From Lachnospiraceae bacterium (GTDB lineage Bacteria > Bacillota > Clostridia > Lachnospirales > Lachnospiraceae): DNA of 62,626 nucleotides. Location of the stretch: NCBI GenBank assembly GCA_022652545.1, contig JALCRM010000012.1, positions 1 to 62,626 on the forward strand, in the 5' to 3' direction. The notes under the pieces are model-generated. The model was given only the letters and a program-made list of their open reading frames with translations, was not told the origin of the DNA and did no database searches. Positions 1-7,888 of the stretch are shown in pieces. The position numbers and the translations under genes were made by a program. The stretch's first letter is position 1; every line of letters begins with the position of its first letter.

Positions 1-1482
1 GACTTCATCGCGCCGCCATTTGCCCTGACTTCCGCACCGGAGATCGCGACCTTCATCAGTTCACGGATAAAGAATGCCGACGGCACCTTTTCCTGGGGAG
101 AGCCGGTAAAGACGGAGGCGCTGACGGTCGCAGCCGACGCGGCATCCGGGACGGTCGAGGTGAGCGGGTTTGATTATGCAGCCAATTTTATATCTGATAC
201 GGGACACGCAGATGATCCGTCCAATTACGGAAAAAAGCTGATCGTCACCGTCAGGGTCGAGGCCCGGAATACCTTCGGGGGAAATGCGATCCCAACGAAC
301 AAAGCAGGTTCGGGCGTGTATCCGGACGATTCGGCGCAAAGCGGCCCGGCCGCGGAATTCCCGGTGCCGACTGCGGATCTGCCGGTAAACTATGCCATTG
401 TCTCCTCGGATGTTACGACGTACGCCCCGGACGCTGCGGACATCAGTGCACTTGTGCGCAGGATCGGGGAAGACGGGGTCGTGACCTGTTTTGCGAAGGA
501 CCAGGTGCCGGACGGGATCAACAATGCGTATGTGAACATTCAGTATATCCTGAAGGACCCGACAGGCAAAACATGCGGAACGATGACGATCCCAGCCGGT
601 ATGCAGGCGAAGGATACAAAGTGGGAGTGGACGGAGGACACAGGTTCGGACCGGGCAGGAAAGTGGCAGATCGTCTGCACGGTTTCGCCGAAGACGGAAG
701 GAACGCAGAAGAGCGGCATGCTTTCGATGGAACCGCAGCTGCATCTGTTCCACCCGGAGGTGACTTTCCGGGATACGCAGACAGCTTACGGAAAGGAAGC
801 GGATTTTAAACCCGGCGTGAAGGCGGAAGATGTTCCGAATCACCTGGAGGGCGTGAAGTGGGTCAGCCCGGACGGTGCGGCGTCCCAAAAAGAGGCCGAA
901 CCGAAGCTTCTGTACCTGGCGACGGCGACACACGGGCTGACGGTGGAGAACGGTCCCTATATCGTGCGGGACAGGGGCTATGTGCCGGTGACGGTCCGCA
1001 TATTCAGGAAAGACGGCGACAATGAGCGCGAGATCACGGACTATACGGATTATGCCCATTGCTGCGGCCTGGACGGCTGTAATTTTGCAGCGGTGAACAG
1101 ACATGAAAAAGCCGATTTTGTGATCCATGTGCCGGCGGAAGGCGAATCTTCGGGTACCGGACAGACTTCCGGAGGCGGCGGGCAGTCCGACACGCCGGCA
1201 GCAGTCGTCAGGACAGCAGTGGTGCAGGTGCCGGTCATGGTCCCGGCAGGCGCTGCGGCGGTTCCCGTACCGGCGGCTGCGGCGGCACCGGCATCCGGAG
1301 CGGAAACTGCGGCCGGCACGGCGGCGGAAGGTGCTGTGGCCGGGACAAGGCGGGTGCCCGCAACGGGGGATCCTCTGGATGCTCTGCCGCTGGCTGCAAC
1401 CGGCTGCGGTGCCGCACTCGCCTGGGCTGTCCTCCTGCTTATAAAAAGAAGGGCCGGTATAGCCGCGAAAGGCAGGGATTAA
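1..1482 (+). CDS. Sortase-anchored surface protein, C-terminal part (5' truncated by window edge)
   Basis: The reading frame is open from base 1, so the N-terminus and any signal peptide lie outside the window. The visible 493 residues include a segment around codons 52-100 (VSGFDYAANFIS, KKLIVTVRVE, GGNAIPTN) resembling the repeated beta-sandwich domains of Clostridia adhesins and SpaA/Cna-B-type surface proteins. Near the C-terminus an Ala/Pro/Val-rich low-complexity stretch leads to a VPATGD motif, a hydrophobic helix and a KRR-containing tail, which is the layout of an LPXTG-type sorting signal with Val replacing Leu. It is probably anchored to peptidoglycan by a sortase and may be an adhesin or pilin-like protein; the ligand is unknown. 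The anchor is clear. The domain assignment is by eye. Confidence 0.75.
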   Translation, partial: DFIAPPFALTSAPEIATFISSRIKNADGTFSWGEPVKTEALTVAADAASGTVEVSGFDYAANFISDTGHADDPSNYGKKLIVTVRVEARNTFGGNAIPTNKAGSGVYPDDSAQSGPAAEFPVPTADLPVNYAIVSSDVTTYAPDAADISALVRRIGEDGVVTCFAKDQVPDGINNAYVNIQYILKDPTGKTCGTMTIPAGMQAKDTKWEWTEDTGSDRAGKWQIVCTVSPKTEGTQKSGMLSMEPQLHLFHPEVTFRDTQTAYGKEADFKPGVKAEDVPNHLEGVKWVSPDGAASQKEAEPKLLYLATATHGLTVENGPYIVRDRGYVPVTVRIFRKDGDNEREITDYTDYAHCCGLDGCNFAAVNRHEKADFVIHVPAEGESSGTGQTSGGGGQSDTPAAVVRTAVVQVPVMVPAGAAAVPVPAAAAAPASGAETAAGTAAEGAVAGTRRVPATGDPLDALPLAATGCGAALAWAVLLLIKRRAGIAAKGRD

Positions 1483-1564
1483 ACGTAAGGCCCGGGTGCA
1501 AAGCTGCTTCGCCGCTTCAATATAACGACATAAATATGCTATGATAGCGGCTGGAGGCAGACCA

Positions 1565-2215
1565 ATGAATAAAAAGGAACGGGCAGCAGCTGTTCTCAGG
1601 CTGATGGACGAGAAATACGGGACGGATCTGAAATGCTATCTTCATTATGAAACGCCGTGGCAGCTTCTTTTTTCCACGATCCTGTCGGCGCAGTGCACCG
1701 ACGCCAGAGTCAACGCGGTCACACCGGAGCTCTACAGAAAATATCCGGATGTGCAGGCTTTTGCGGCTGCGGATATTGACGAGCTGGAAAAGGATATCCA
1801 CTCGATCGGTTTCTATCATACAAAGGCACGGAACCTGATCGCCTGTGCGCGGATGCTGCTCACGGAATTCGGCGGCGAAGTGCCGCGGACCGTGGAAGAA
1901 CTGACGAGCCTGCCGGGTGTCGGACGGAAAACGGCGAACGTCATCAGAGGCAATGTCTACGGCGACCCCAGCGTCGTTGTCGATACGCATGTCGGCCGCG
2001 TGTCAAGGCGGCTCGGCCTGACAGAGGAACAGGAGCCTGAAAAGGTCGAGCAGGATCTCATGAAGGTGCTGCCGAAGGACCACTGGATCCTCTGGAATCT
2101 GCAGGCGATCGCACTCGGGAGAGAGATCTGCAAAGCTCCCACACCGCGCTGTGAGGAATGTTTTGTCAGGCAGTACTGCCGCAGCGGGAACGCCGGGAAG
2201 GCAGGCACGAAATGA
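1565..2215 (+). CDS. nth: Endonuclease III (DNA glycosylase/AP lyase)
   Basis: This is base-excision repair endonuclease III, which removes oxidised pyrimidines and cleaves the abasic site. The 216 aa match the usual family length. The helix-hairpin-helix motif LPGVGRKTANVI (residues 116-127) carries the catalytic Lys122, and VDTHVGR carries Asp140. The C-terminal [4Fe-4S] signature C-x6-C-x2-C-x5-C (CKAPTPRC, then C and C) is intact. An in-frame ATG lies 24 bases upstream at 1541, but 1565 was chosen because GGAGG sits 7 bases before it. The stop overlaps the next start by the ATGA tetranucleotide at 2212-2215, so the LuxR-type regulator downstream is translationally coupled. Confidence 0.95.
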   Translation: MNKKERAAAVLRLMDEKYGTDLKCYLHYETPWQLLFSTILSAQCTDARVNAVTPELYRKYPDVQAFAAADIDELEKDIHSIGFYHTKARNLIACARMLLTEFGGEVPRTVEELTSLPGVGRKTANVIRGNVYGDPSVVVDTHVGRVSRRLGLTEEQEPEKVEQDLMKVLPKDHWILWNLQAIALGREICKAPTPRCEECFVRQYCRSGNAGKAGTK

Positions 2216-3120
2216 AACAGCGTGCGGTCGCGGGGAAGCGGGCGGAGCATACGCCTTTTTTCCCTTCCGCCATACGTAAACTGCTGAATGAAAGCGGACA
2301 GACACCGATCACGGTCCTGTCTGCGCCGGACAATTACGGCAAAAAGACCTTCGCCGCCGCCTGTGCCGCGCAGTACGGCCTGAAGACGCTCTATTTTGAG
2401 ATCATCGACGATGACAGTGAGGAGGTGCTCTGGGACAGATTCCGGCATTTCCTGGACGAAGGCCGCATACCGGGCAATGCACTACCGCAGCCGGTGCAGG
2501 AGGTGTTTGCTTCTTCGGGAGCGCAGAACCAGAACCTGGCGGACAGTATGCGCAGATGCGCTGCGGAAGCCCGCAAGCTGGATCACTACGGCTGCGCTCT
2601 GGTTGTTGACCATGCGGAAAGACAGAAGCTCCCTGCCTTTCGTGCCTTTCTGGAAAGCTTTGCAAAACATCCCGCAGGCGGCTGGCATATCTTTCTGCTG
2701 TACGAAGACGCGGAAGCGCCGCAGGATATCCTGCAGCTGAAGCATGTAATGCGGATCGGCACGGAAGATCTCCGCCTGCACGCCGAAGACATCTATGAAA
2801 TGTTCCTGCATGCACATATCCCCGTCACGATCGAGTCCGTAGTCTCTCTGTATCAGCACAGCGGCGGTGCGATCGGGGAAGTGGCCGAAGTACTTAAGCT
2901 GCAGGAAAACAAGGAAAGTTCTCTCACACTTCTCACGCCCCGCGAACTGGAGATCGCCTCCATGGCCAGTTCCGGCCTCACGAACCGGGAGATCGCGGAA
3001 CGCCTTTACATATCGGAGAATACGGTCAAATCCGCCATGAAAAATATCTTTTCGCGGCTGCATATCACTTCCCGCCGACGCCTCATTTCCATGATCAATC
3101 CCGAAACAAGGATGCGCTGA
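2212..3120 (+). CDS. LuxR-family regulator with degenerate NTPase-like N-terminal domain
   Basis: The 302-aa protein ends in a typical LuxR/GerE helix-turn-helix (about residues 240-296: LTPRELEIASMASSGLTNREIAERLYISENTV split over two helices, then KNIFSRLHI). The N-terminal 200 residues resemble the ATPase module of MalT/LAL regulators: SAPDNYGKKTF sits where APAGYGKTTL is expected, and LVVDHAE could be a Walker B strand. The P-loop is unusual because Lys replaces the Thr/Ser after GK, and the long C-terminal TPR arm of MalT proteins is absent. It probably binds DNA; whether it binds ATP is doubtful. Its target is unknown. It is coupled to nth by a 4-base overlap. Confidence 0.8.
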   Translation: MKQRAVAGKRAEHTPFFPSAIRKLLNESGQTPITVLSAPDNYGKKTFAAACAAQYGLKTLYFEIIDDDSEEVLWDRFRHFLDEGRIPGNALPQPVQEVFASSGAQNQNLADSMRRCAAEARKLDHYGCALVVDHAERQKLPAFRAFLESFAKHPAGGWHIFLLYEDAEAPQDILQLKHVMRIGTEDLRLHAEDIYEMFLHAHIPVTIESVVSLYQHSGGAIGEVAEVLKLQENKESSLTLLTPRELEIASMASSGLTNREIAERLYISENTVKSAMKNIFSRLHITSRRRLISMINPETRMR

Positions 3121-3299
3121 CTCTGCTGTCACAGATAATTCCAATAAAACCACCCGCTACGAGTGGTGTATTAGTAGCCTCCTCCGGTTACAATACATCA
3201 CGTATTTACAAGATGTTAACAATTCGTTCACATATTGAGGAACACAAATGAGTGCGTTCCGTGCGGGCGAAACAAGACAAAGAAGAGGAGATCAATATT

Positions 3300-3560
3300 A
3301 TGAAAAAGAAAATCGTTGAAGCAATGGTAGTCTGCACTATGGCATCTGCACTTCTGTTCGGCTGCGGCACCAACAGCACCGGCGCATCAACCGCAGCAAC
3401 TTCCGCAGCAGCGGCAGCAACTTCCGAAGCAGCAGTTGCAGCATCCTCCGATGCGGCAATGGCAGCAACTTCCGACGCGGCAATGGCAGCAACTTCCGAT
3501 GCGGCAATGGCAGCAACTTCCGATGCAGCAGCGGCAGCTACTTCCACAGCAGCGAACTGA
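3300..3560 (+). CDS. Small lipoprotein consisting of signal peptide plus Ala/Thr/Ser repeat
   Basis: This 86-aa product begins with a lipoprotein signal peptide (MKKK, hydrophobic core, lipobox LFGC with Cys22) and then contains only Gly/Thr/Ser/Ala residues, including four SDAAMAAT-like octapeptides. There is no folded domain. The start at 3300 follows an AGAAGAGGAG ribosome binding site; an upstream ATG at 3252 would destroy the signal peptide. The segment after the cysteine closely resembles the flexible linker that follows the lipobox in the sugar-binding lipoprotein at 41816. It could be a real surface tether or spacer peptide, or the remnant of a binding protein whose domain was lost. 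It has its own terminator. Confidence 0.7.
   Translation: MKKKIVEAMVVCTMASALLFGCGTNSTGASTAATSAAAAATSEAAVAASSDAAMAATSDAAMAATSDAAMAATSDAAAAATSTAAN
3447..3542 (+). repeat. Four tandem 24-bp repeats coding for SDAAMAAT octapeptides
   Basis: Four consecutive 24-bp units start at 3447, 3471, 3495 and 3519. The first three are nearly identical (one C/T difference) and the fourth is diverged. They encode eight-residue units inside the small lipoprotein, so gain or loss of units keeps the frame. Confidence 0.9.
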
Positions 3561-3598
3561 TCCGTATCCTTTCAGGTCATTACTGAAAAAAGAATCGG

Positions 3599-3637
3599 AA
3601 AGACCGCGGTCCGGGTTGCCGGATGCGCGGTCTTTTT
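3599..3637 (+). terminator. Rho-independent terminator after the small lipoprotein
   Basis: An AAAGACCGCG arm pairs with CGCGGTCTTT across a 17-base loop and is followed by a run of T. It lies 39 bases past the lipoprotein stop codon. Confidence 0.88.
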
Positions 3638-3730
3638 GCGCCGTTCCGCACCTGCAGGTCCGTGAAGTTCCGCGTTGTGGTAAAATGCATGCAGAGCGAT
3701 CGTTTTTACCGATATCGGGAGGGACTGTTC

Positions 3731-4603
3731 TTGAAAGATGTTTTACTGGATACACTGACAGATGCATTGAAACTGCTGCCTTTCCTTTTCTGCACATACC
3801 TTGTAATGGAGTATCTGGAGAGCCGGACGGAGGGGAAGACCGGGGAGGTCGTACGCAAGGCGGGATGGCTGGGGCCGCTCTGGGGAGGGCTGCTCGGCGT
3901 TGTGCCGCAGTGCGGCTTTTCTGCGGCTGCCGCCAACCTCTATGCAGGCCGCGTGATCTCTGTCGGCACACTGCTGGCTATTTTCCTGTCCACCTCCGAT
4001 GAGATGATCCCGATCATGATCTCGGAGGCGGCACCGGTATCCGTAATGCTGAAGATCCTGCTGGTCAAAGCGCTTTATGCCGTCGCCGCGGGTTTTGTGA
4101 TCGACGGCGTCTGCCACATCCGCGCGTACAGCGGAACGGGGCAGGCAGAGGGCGGCGCCATGCAGATCGAGCGCCTGTGCGAGAAGGAAAAATGCCACTG
4201 CGAAGAGGGCAGCATCGTAAGGTCTGCACTGAAGCATACTTTGAATATCATGATCTTTGTCGTGCTCATCACGCTGGCACTGAACGCTGCCTTTTACTAT
4301 GTCGGGGAAGACAGGATCATGCAGGCGATCGCGGGCCGCCCCGTACTCGGGGAACTGACTGCGGCGCTGATCGGGCTGATCCCGAACTGCGGCGCTTCCG
4401 TGCTGCTCACGCAGCTGTATCTCAAGGGGATCATGAGCGCGAGCCAGCTGATCGCCGGTCTCCTCGTCGGTGCCGGCGTGGGACTGCTGGTGCTTTTCAG
4501 GGTGAACCCCGATACGAAGGAGAATATCCGTATCACAGTGCTGCTGTATATCCTCGGCGTAGCGGGCGGCCTGATGGTATGGCTGTTCGGGATCAGCTTT
4601 TAG
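3731..4603 (+). CDS. Putative metal exporter/permease, ArsP_2-like, duplicated fold
   Basis: This is a polytopic membrane protein of about 290 aa with 8-10 hydrophobic segments, resembling the putative heavy-metal exporter family often annotated as arsenic efflux or manganese transport. Two halves carry matching motifs: GVVPQCGFSAAAANLYAGR (about residue 55) and GLIPNCGASVLLTQLYLKG (about residue 215). They suggest an internal duplication in which the P-x-C-G motif lines a shared pathway. Between them is a soluble loop with C-x4-C-x-C (CEKEKCHCEEG). I chose the TTG at 3731 because GGGAGGGA lies about 7 bases upstream; earlier ATG codons at 3623 and 3683 lack a good site. The substrate is unproven. 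Confidence 0.75.
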   Translation: MKDVLLDTLTDALKLLPFLFCTYLVMEYLESRTEGKTGEVVRKAGWLGPLWGGLLGVVPQCGFSAAAANLYAGRVISVGTLLAIFLSTSDEMIPIMISEAAPVSVMLKILLVKALYAVAAGFVIDGVCHIRAYSGTGQAEGGAMQIERLCEKEKCHCEEGSIVRSALKHTLNIMIFVVLITLALNAAFYYVGEDRIMQAIAGRPVLGELTAALIGLIPNCGASVLLTQLYLKGIMSASQLIAGLLVGAGVGLLVLFRVNPDTKENIRITVLLYILGVAGGLMVWLFGISF

Positions 4604-4618
4604 GACCGGCGCCGTTTC

Positions 4619-4647
4619 TTGTAGAAGGCGGCCGGATAGGCTATACT
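4619..4647 (+). promoter_or_regulatory. Promoter of the exopolysaccharide operon
   Basis: TTGTAG (4619-4624) and TATACT (4642-4647) are separated by exactly 17 bases. They lie 55 bases upstream of the first glycosyltransferase gene, in the only real gap before the cluster. Confidence 0.6.
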
Positions 4648-4702
4648 AAACTGAATCAGGGCATTCCGGCGTGACAATAGCTGCAGAAAGGGTCATCAGG
4701 CC

Positions 4703-5632
4703 ATGGCGCTGCTGAGTACGATCGTACCTTGCTACAACGAAGAGGAAAATATTCTTCCCTATTATGAGGAATTCATGAAGAACCGTTCTTTTTTCGAAAA
4801 GAACGGCCTTTCATATGAACTGATCTACGTTGATGACGGGTCGAAGGACGGCACGCTGCAGGCGATCAAAAAACTGATCGCGACCGACCCGAATGTGCAT
4901 GTGCTCTCCTTTTCCAGGAACTTCGGGAAGGAGGCCGCGATGTACGCCGGCATGCAGATGGCGCGCGGGGATTATGTCTGCATCATGGACTGCGACCTGC
5001 AGGATCCGCCGTCGCTGCTGCCTGAGCTTTACGGGTATCTGCAGCAGGACTATGACATGGCGGCCACGCGGCGCGCCACAAGGAAGGGAGAACCGCCGCT
5101 GCGAAGCTGGTTCGCCCATCGTTTTTACAACCTGATCAACAAGTATTCCGAAACGGAGATCGTGGACGGAGCCAGGGATTACCGGCTCATGAAGCGGCAG
5201 GTCGTGGACGCCATCCTTTCACTTACCGAATACAACCGGTTCTCGAAGGGTATTTTCAGCTGGGTAGGGTTCCGGGTAAAGTGGGTGGACTACGACAACG
5301 TGGAGCGTGCGCACGGCAAAACAAAGTGGTCGTTCTGGGGCCTGTTCAGCTATGCCATGGACGGGATCGTGGCGTTTTCCTCCGCACCGCTCAAGGCCGC
5401 ATCCATTCTCGGGTTCCTGTTTTGCCTGCTGGCTTTTGCCATGATCATTTTCACGATCGTGCGGCGCCTGATCTTCGGAGACCCCACTTCGGGCTGGCCG
5501 TCGCTGGTGTGTATCATCCTGCTGGTCTCCGGAGTGCAGATGCTGTGTCTCGGTGCGATCGGACAGTACCTTGAGAAGACGTATCTGGAAGTGAAGAACC
5601 GGCCGATCTATATCATAAAGGAGAAAATCTGA
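4703..5632 (+). CDS. GtrB/DPM1-like polyprenyl-phosphate glycosyltransferase (GT2)
   Basis: The 309-aa enzyme has a GT-A domain with TIVPCYNEEENI at the N-terminus, the DDGSKDGT nucleotide-sugar motif and the MDCDLQDPP metal-binding DxD-type motif. It ends in two transmembrane helices (about residues 230-255 and 270-292). This is the architecture of GtrB/ArnC/YfdH-type enzymes that load a sugar onto undecaprenyl phosphate at the membrane. It is the first gene of the polysaccharide cluster. Its product would be a lipid-linked sugar for decorating a glycan; the sugar cannot be read from sequence. Confidence 0.88.
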   Translation: MALLSTIVPCYNEEENILPYYEEFMKNRSFFEKNGLSYELIYVDDGSKDGTLQAIKKLIATDPNVHVLSFSRNFGKEAAMYAGMQMARGDYVCIMDCDLQDPPSLLPELYGYLQQDYDMAATRRATRKGEPPLRSWFAHRFYNLINKYSETEIVDGARDYRLMKRQVVDAILSLTEYNRFSKGIFSWVGFRVKWVDYDNVERAHGKTKWSFWGLFSYAMDGIVAFSSAPLKAASILGFLFCLLAFAMIIFTIVRRLIFGDPTSGWPSLVCIILLVSGVQMLCLGAIGQYLEKTYLEVKNRPIYIIKEKI

Positions 5633-5636
5633 GATC

Positions 5637-6476
5637 TTGAGCGATCTTGTCAGTATCGTTGTGCCGGTCTACAATGCGGCGCGGTATATAGAGAAAACGA
5701 TCCAGATGGTCTGTGCCCAGACCTACAGGAACTGGGAACTGATCCTTGTGGATGACGGCTCGACGGACCACAGCGCGGAGATCATCGAGCATCTGATCGG
5801 CGACCCGGAGCCCCTGATCGTGGGGGACTATCCGGGCGAAGAAGGAGAGATGCCCGGCCATTATGCGCCGATCCGCAGCGGGTACGGCCTCGGCTCGCAG
5901 ATACGGCTGCTCCGCAGCCTGCACAATACAGGTGCCGCGGGAGCCCGGAATATCGGGGTGCGCGAAGCACGCGGCACATACATTGCATTCCTGGATGCAG
6001 ACGATCTGTGGAAACCGGAAAAACTTGAAAGAGAACTGGCTTTCATGAAAGAGAAGGACGCAGCCTTCGTATATTGTTCCTACGAATTCGGGAATGCGGA
6101 GGGAAAAGGCACGGGACGCATCGTGCATGCCCTGCCGGAACTGACCTACAGGAAGGCGCTGACGAGAACCATTATTTTTACGACGACCGTCCTGTTTGAC
6201 ATGCGGAAGCTCACGAAGGAGCAGATCCGCATGCCCGCTGTCGAAAGCGAAGACACCGCCACATGGTGGCGTATCCTGCGCAGCGGTGTCACGGCTTACG
6301 GACTGGACGAAGTGCTTGCAGTCTACCGCAGGCCGGCCGGTTCCCTTTCCGCCGATAAGAGGCGGGCTGCAGCGAGGATCTGGAACCTGTACCGTGCGGA
6401 GGAACATCTCGGGATCTTCGATGCTGCGACATGTTTTGTGTGCTGGGCGGTGCGCGCTTCGGCACGCCGGATCTGA
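5637..6476 (+). CDS. Glycosyltransferase family 2
   Basis: The 279-aa protein begins VSIVVPVYNAARYIEKTIQ and carries DDGSTDHS and FLDADDLWKPEKL, the standard GT2 nucleotide-binding and DxD motifs. An acidic insert of about 30 residues (codons 55-85) separates the first two motifs. Translation starts at TTG 5637, four bases after the previous stop and behind AAAGGAG. The C-terminus is short and ends with a hydrophobic stretch. It probably adds a sugar to the growing repeat unit; donor and acceptor are unknown. Confidence 0.85.
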   Translation: MSDLVSIVVPVYNAARYIEKTIQMVCAQTYRNWELILVDDGSTDHSAEIIEHLIGDPEPLIVGDYPGEEGEMPGHYAPIRSGYGLGSQIRLLRSLHNTGAAGARNIGVREARGTYIAFLDADDLWKPEKLERELAFMKEKDAAFVYCSYEFGNAEGKGTGRIVHALPELTYRKALTRTIIFTTTVLFDMRKLTKEQIRMPAVESEDTATWWRILRSGVTAYGLDEVLAVYRRPAGSLSADKRRAAARIWNLYRAEEHLGIFDAATCFVCWAVRASARRI

Positions 6477-6490
6477 AAGGTGCGGATGCT

Positions 6491-7888
6491 ATGAGATCCT
6501 CCAAGTGGGATTCCCTGAAAAAAATTCTGGCCCTGCAGATGTCCTTTGCCGGCCTGTTCATACAGACAGCGCTGTACGCTGTGGCCTGGTTCCGCGTATA
6601 CTATCCGCTCATCCGGCTGCATCTGAAATTCTATTTCAACGGCCACGCGCTGATCCTGGGGATCTATTTTGTACTGCTCATGTTCTTCACGTATACCTGG
6701 GGCGGCAACAACGCCGGGTACCAGAAGGTATATGATGTTTCGATCTCCCAGATCTTCTCGCTGTTTGCCGTCAACTTCATCTCGTATTTCCAGATCTCGC
6801 TGATGCGCAACTGGCTGGTGCCGCAGGGACCGCTGTGGGCGGTATTCGCGGTGCAGTCCGTCGTTTCCGTGTTCTGGGTACTGCTCAGCGACCACGTCTA
6901 CAAGAAGGCGTTTCCCCCGAGCAACATGCTGCTGCTGTACGGCGAGCGGCCGATCGGAGACATCCTCGGCAAGTTCGCGACCCGCCCGGACCGCTACAGG
7001 ATCGCAGAGTGCGTGAATATATCGGAAGGAACGGAAAAGGTCGAGGAAAAGATCAGGAATTTCGGAGGCCCGGTCGTCCTGTGGGACATTGCCACGCCCG
7101 AGCGCAACAAACTGATCAAGTTCTGTTATGCCAACGGCATACGCATGTATATCATGCCCAAGATCCCGGATGTGCTCATGAACGGCTCGGTGCAGCTGCA
7201 CCTTTTCGACACCCCGCTGTACATGACGCGGGAATACGCGCTCACCTTCGGCCAGAGGTTCTGGAAAAGGCTGATCGATATCGTGTTTTCCGTGCTGCTT
7301 CTCGTGCTTACTTCTCCGATCTTCCTTATCACGGCGATCCTTGTCAAAACATATGACGGCGGCCCTGTCTTTTACAGGCAGGTGCGCTGCACCAAGGATA
7401 TGAAGGAGTTCAGGATCATCAAATTCCGGTCCATGCGTGTGGACGCGGAGAAGGACGGCGTCGCGAGACTGGCGTCCAGCAATGACTCCCGCATCACGCC
7501 GATCGGCGCAGTCATCCGCAAAAACCGGATCGATGAGCTGCCGCAGCTCGTCAACGTCCTGAGGGGCGAGATGTCTTTCATCGGCCCGAGGCCGGAGCGC
7601 CCCGAGATCATCGCCGAGTACACGGAAGTAATGCCGGAATTTGTTTTCCGTACGCGCGTCAAGGCAGGCCTGGCCGGCTATGCCCAGGTGTACGGGAAGT
7701 ACAATACCACGCCCTACGACAAACTGAAGCTGGACCTGACGTACATCCAGCATTATTCCATCGGCCTTGACCTCAAGCTCATGCTGCTCACGCTCAAGAT
7801 CCTGCTGCAGCCGGAGAGCACCGAGGGAGTGGCCGCTGACCAGGTGACTGCGCTGAAGGAAAACAGCGGGAGGGAAGAAGAAAAGTGA
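6491..7888 (+). CDS. Polyprenyl-phosphate sugar phosphotransferase (initiating transferase)
   Basis: The 465-aa protein starts with about four or five transmembrane helices and a Rossmann-like middle part. It ends in a bacterial sugar transferase domain of the WbaP/CpsE/WcaJ type: FWKRLIDIVFS membrane re-entrant segment, KFRSM, a catalytic Asp-Glu pair in RKNRIDELPQLVNV, and FIGPRPERPE. It attaches the first sugar phosphate to undecaprenyl phosphate and so starts repeat-unit assembly. The start at 6491 is preferred over the ATG at 6431, which would lie inside the preceding gene and add non-family residues. Confidence 0.93.
   Translation: MRSSKWDSLKKILALQMSFAGLFIQTALYAVAWFRVYYPLIRLHLKFYFNGHALILGIYFVLLMFFTYTWGGNNAGYQKVYDVSISQIFSLFAVNFISYFQISLMRNWLVPQGPLWAVFAVQSVVSVFWVLLSDHVYKKAFPPSNMLLLYGERPIGDILGKFATRPDRYRIAECVNISEGTEKVEEKIRNFGGPVVLWDIATPERNKLIKFCYANGIRMYIMPKIPDVLMNGSVQLHLFDTPLYMTREYALTFGQRFWKRLIDIVFSVLLLVLTSPIFLITAILVKTYDGGPVFYRQVRCTKDMKEFRIIKFRSMRVDAEKDGVARLASSNDSRITPIGAVIRKNRIDELPQLVNVLRGEMSFIGPRPERPEIIAEYTEVMPEFVFRTRVKAGLAGYAQVYGKYNTTPYDKLKLDLTYIQHYSIGLDLKLMLLTLKILLQPESTEGVAADQVTALKENSGREEEK

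Noticed and set aside
3121..3299. Promoter and hairpin (ACCAC/GTGGT) upstream of the small lipoprotein
   Set aside because: No -35/-10 pair with proper spacing was found, and the hairpin has no T-tract.
3447..3542. Tandem 24-bp repeats as a CRISPR array
   Set aside because: The units are contiguous with no spacers and lie inside a coding frame; no cas genes are present.
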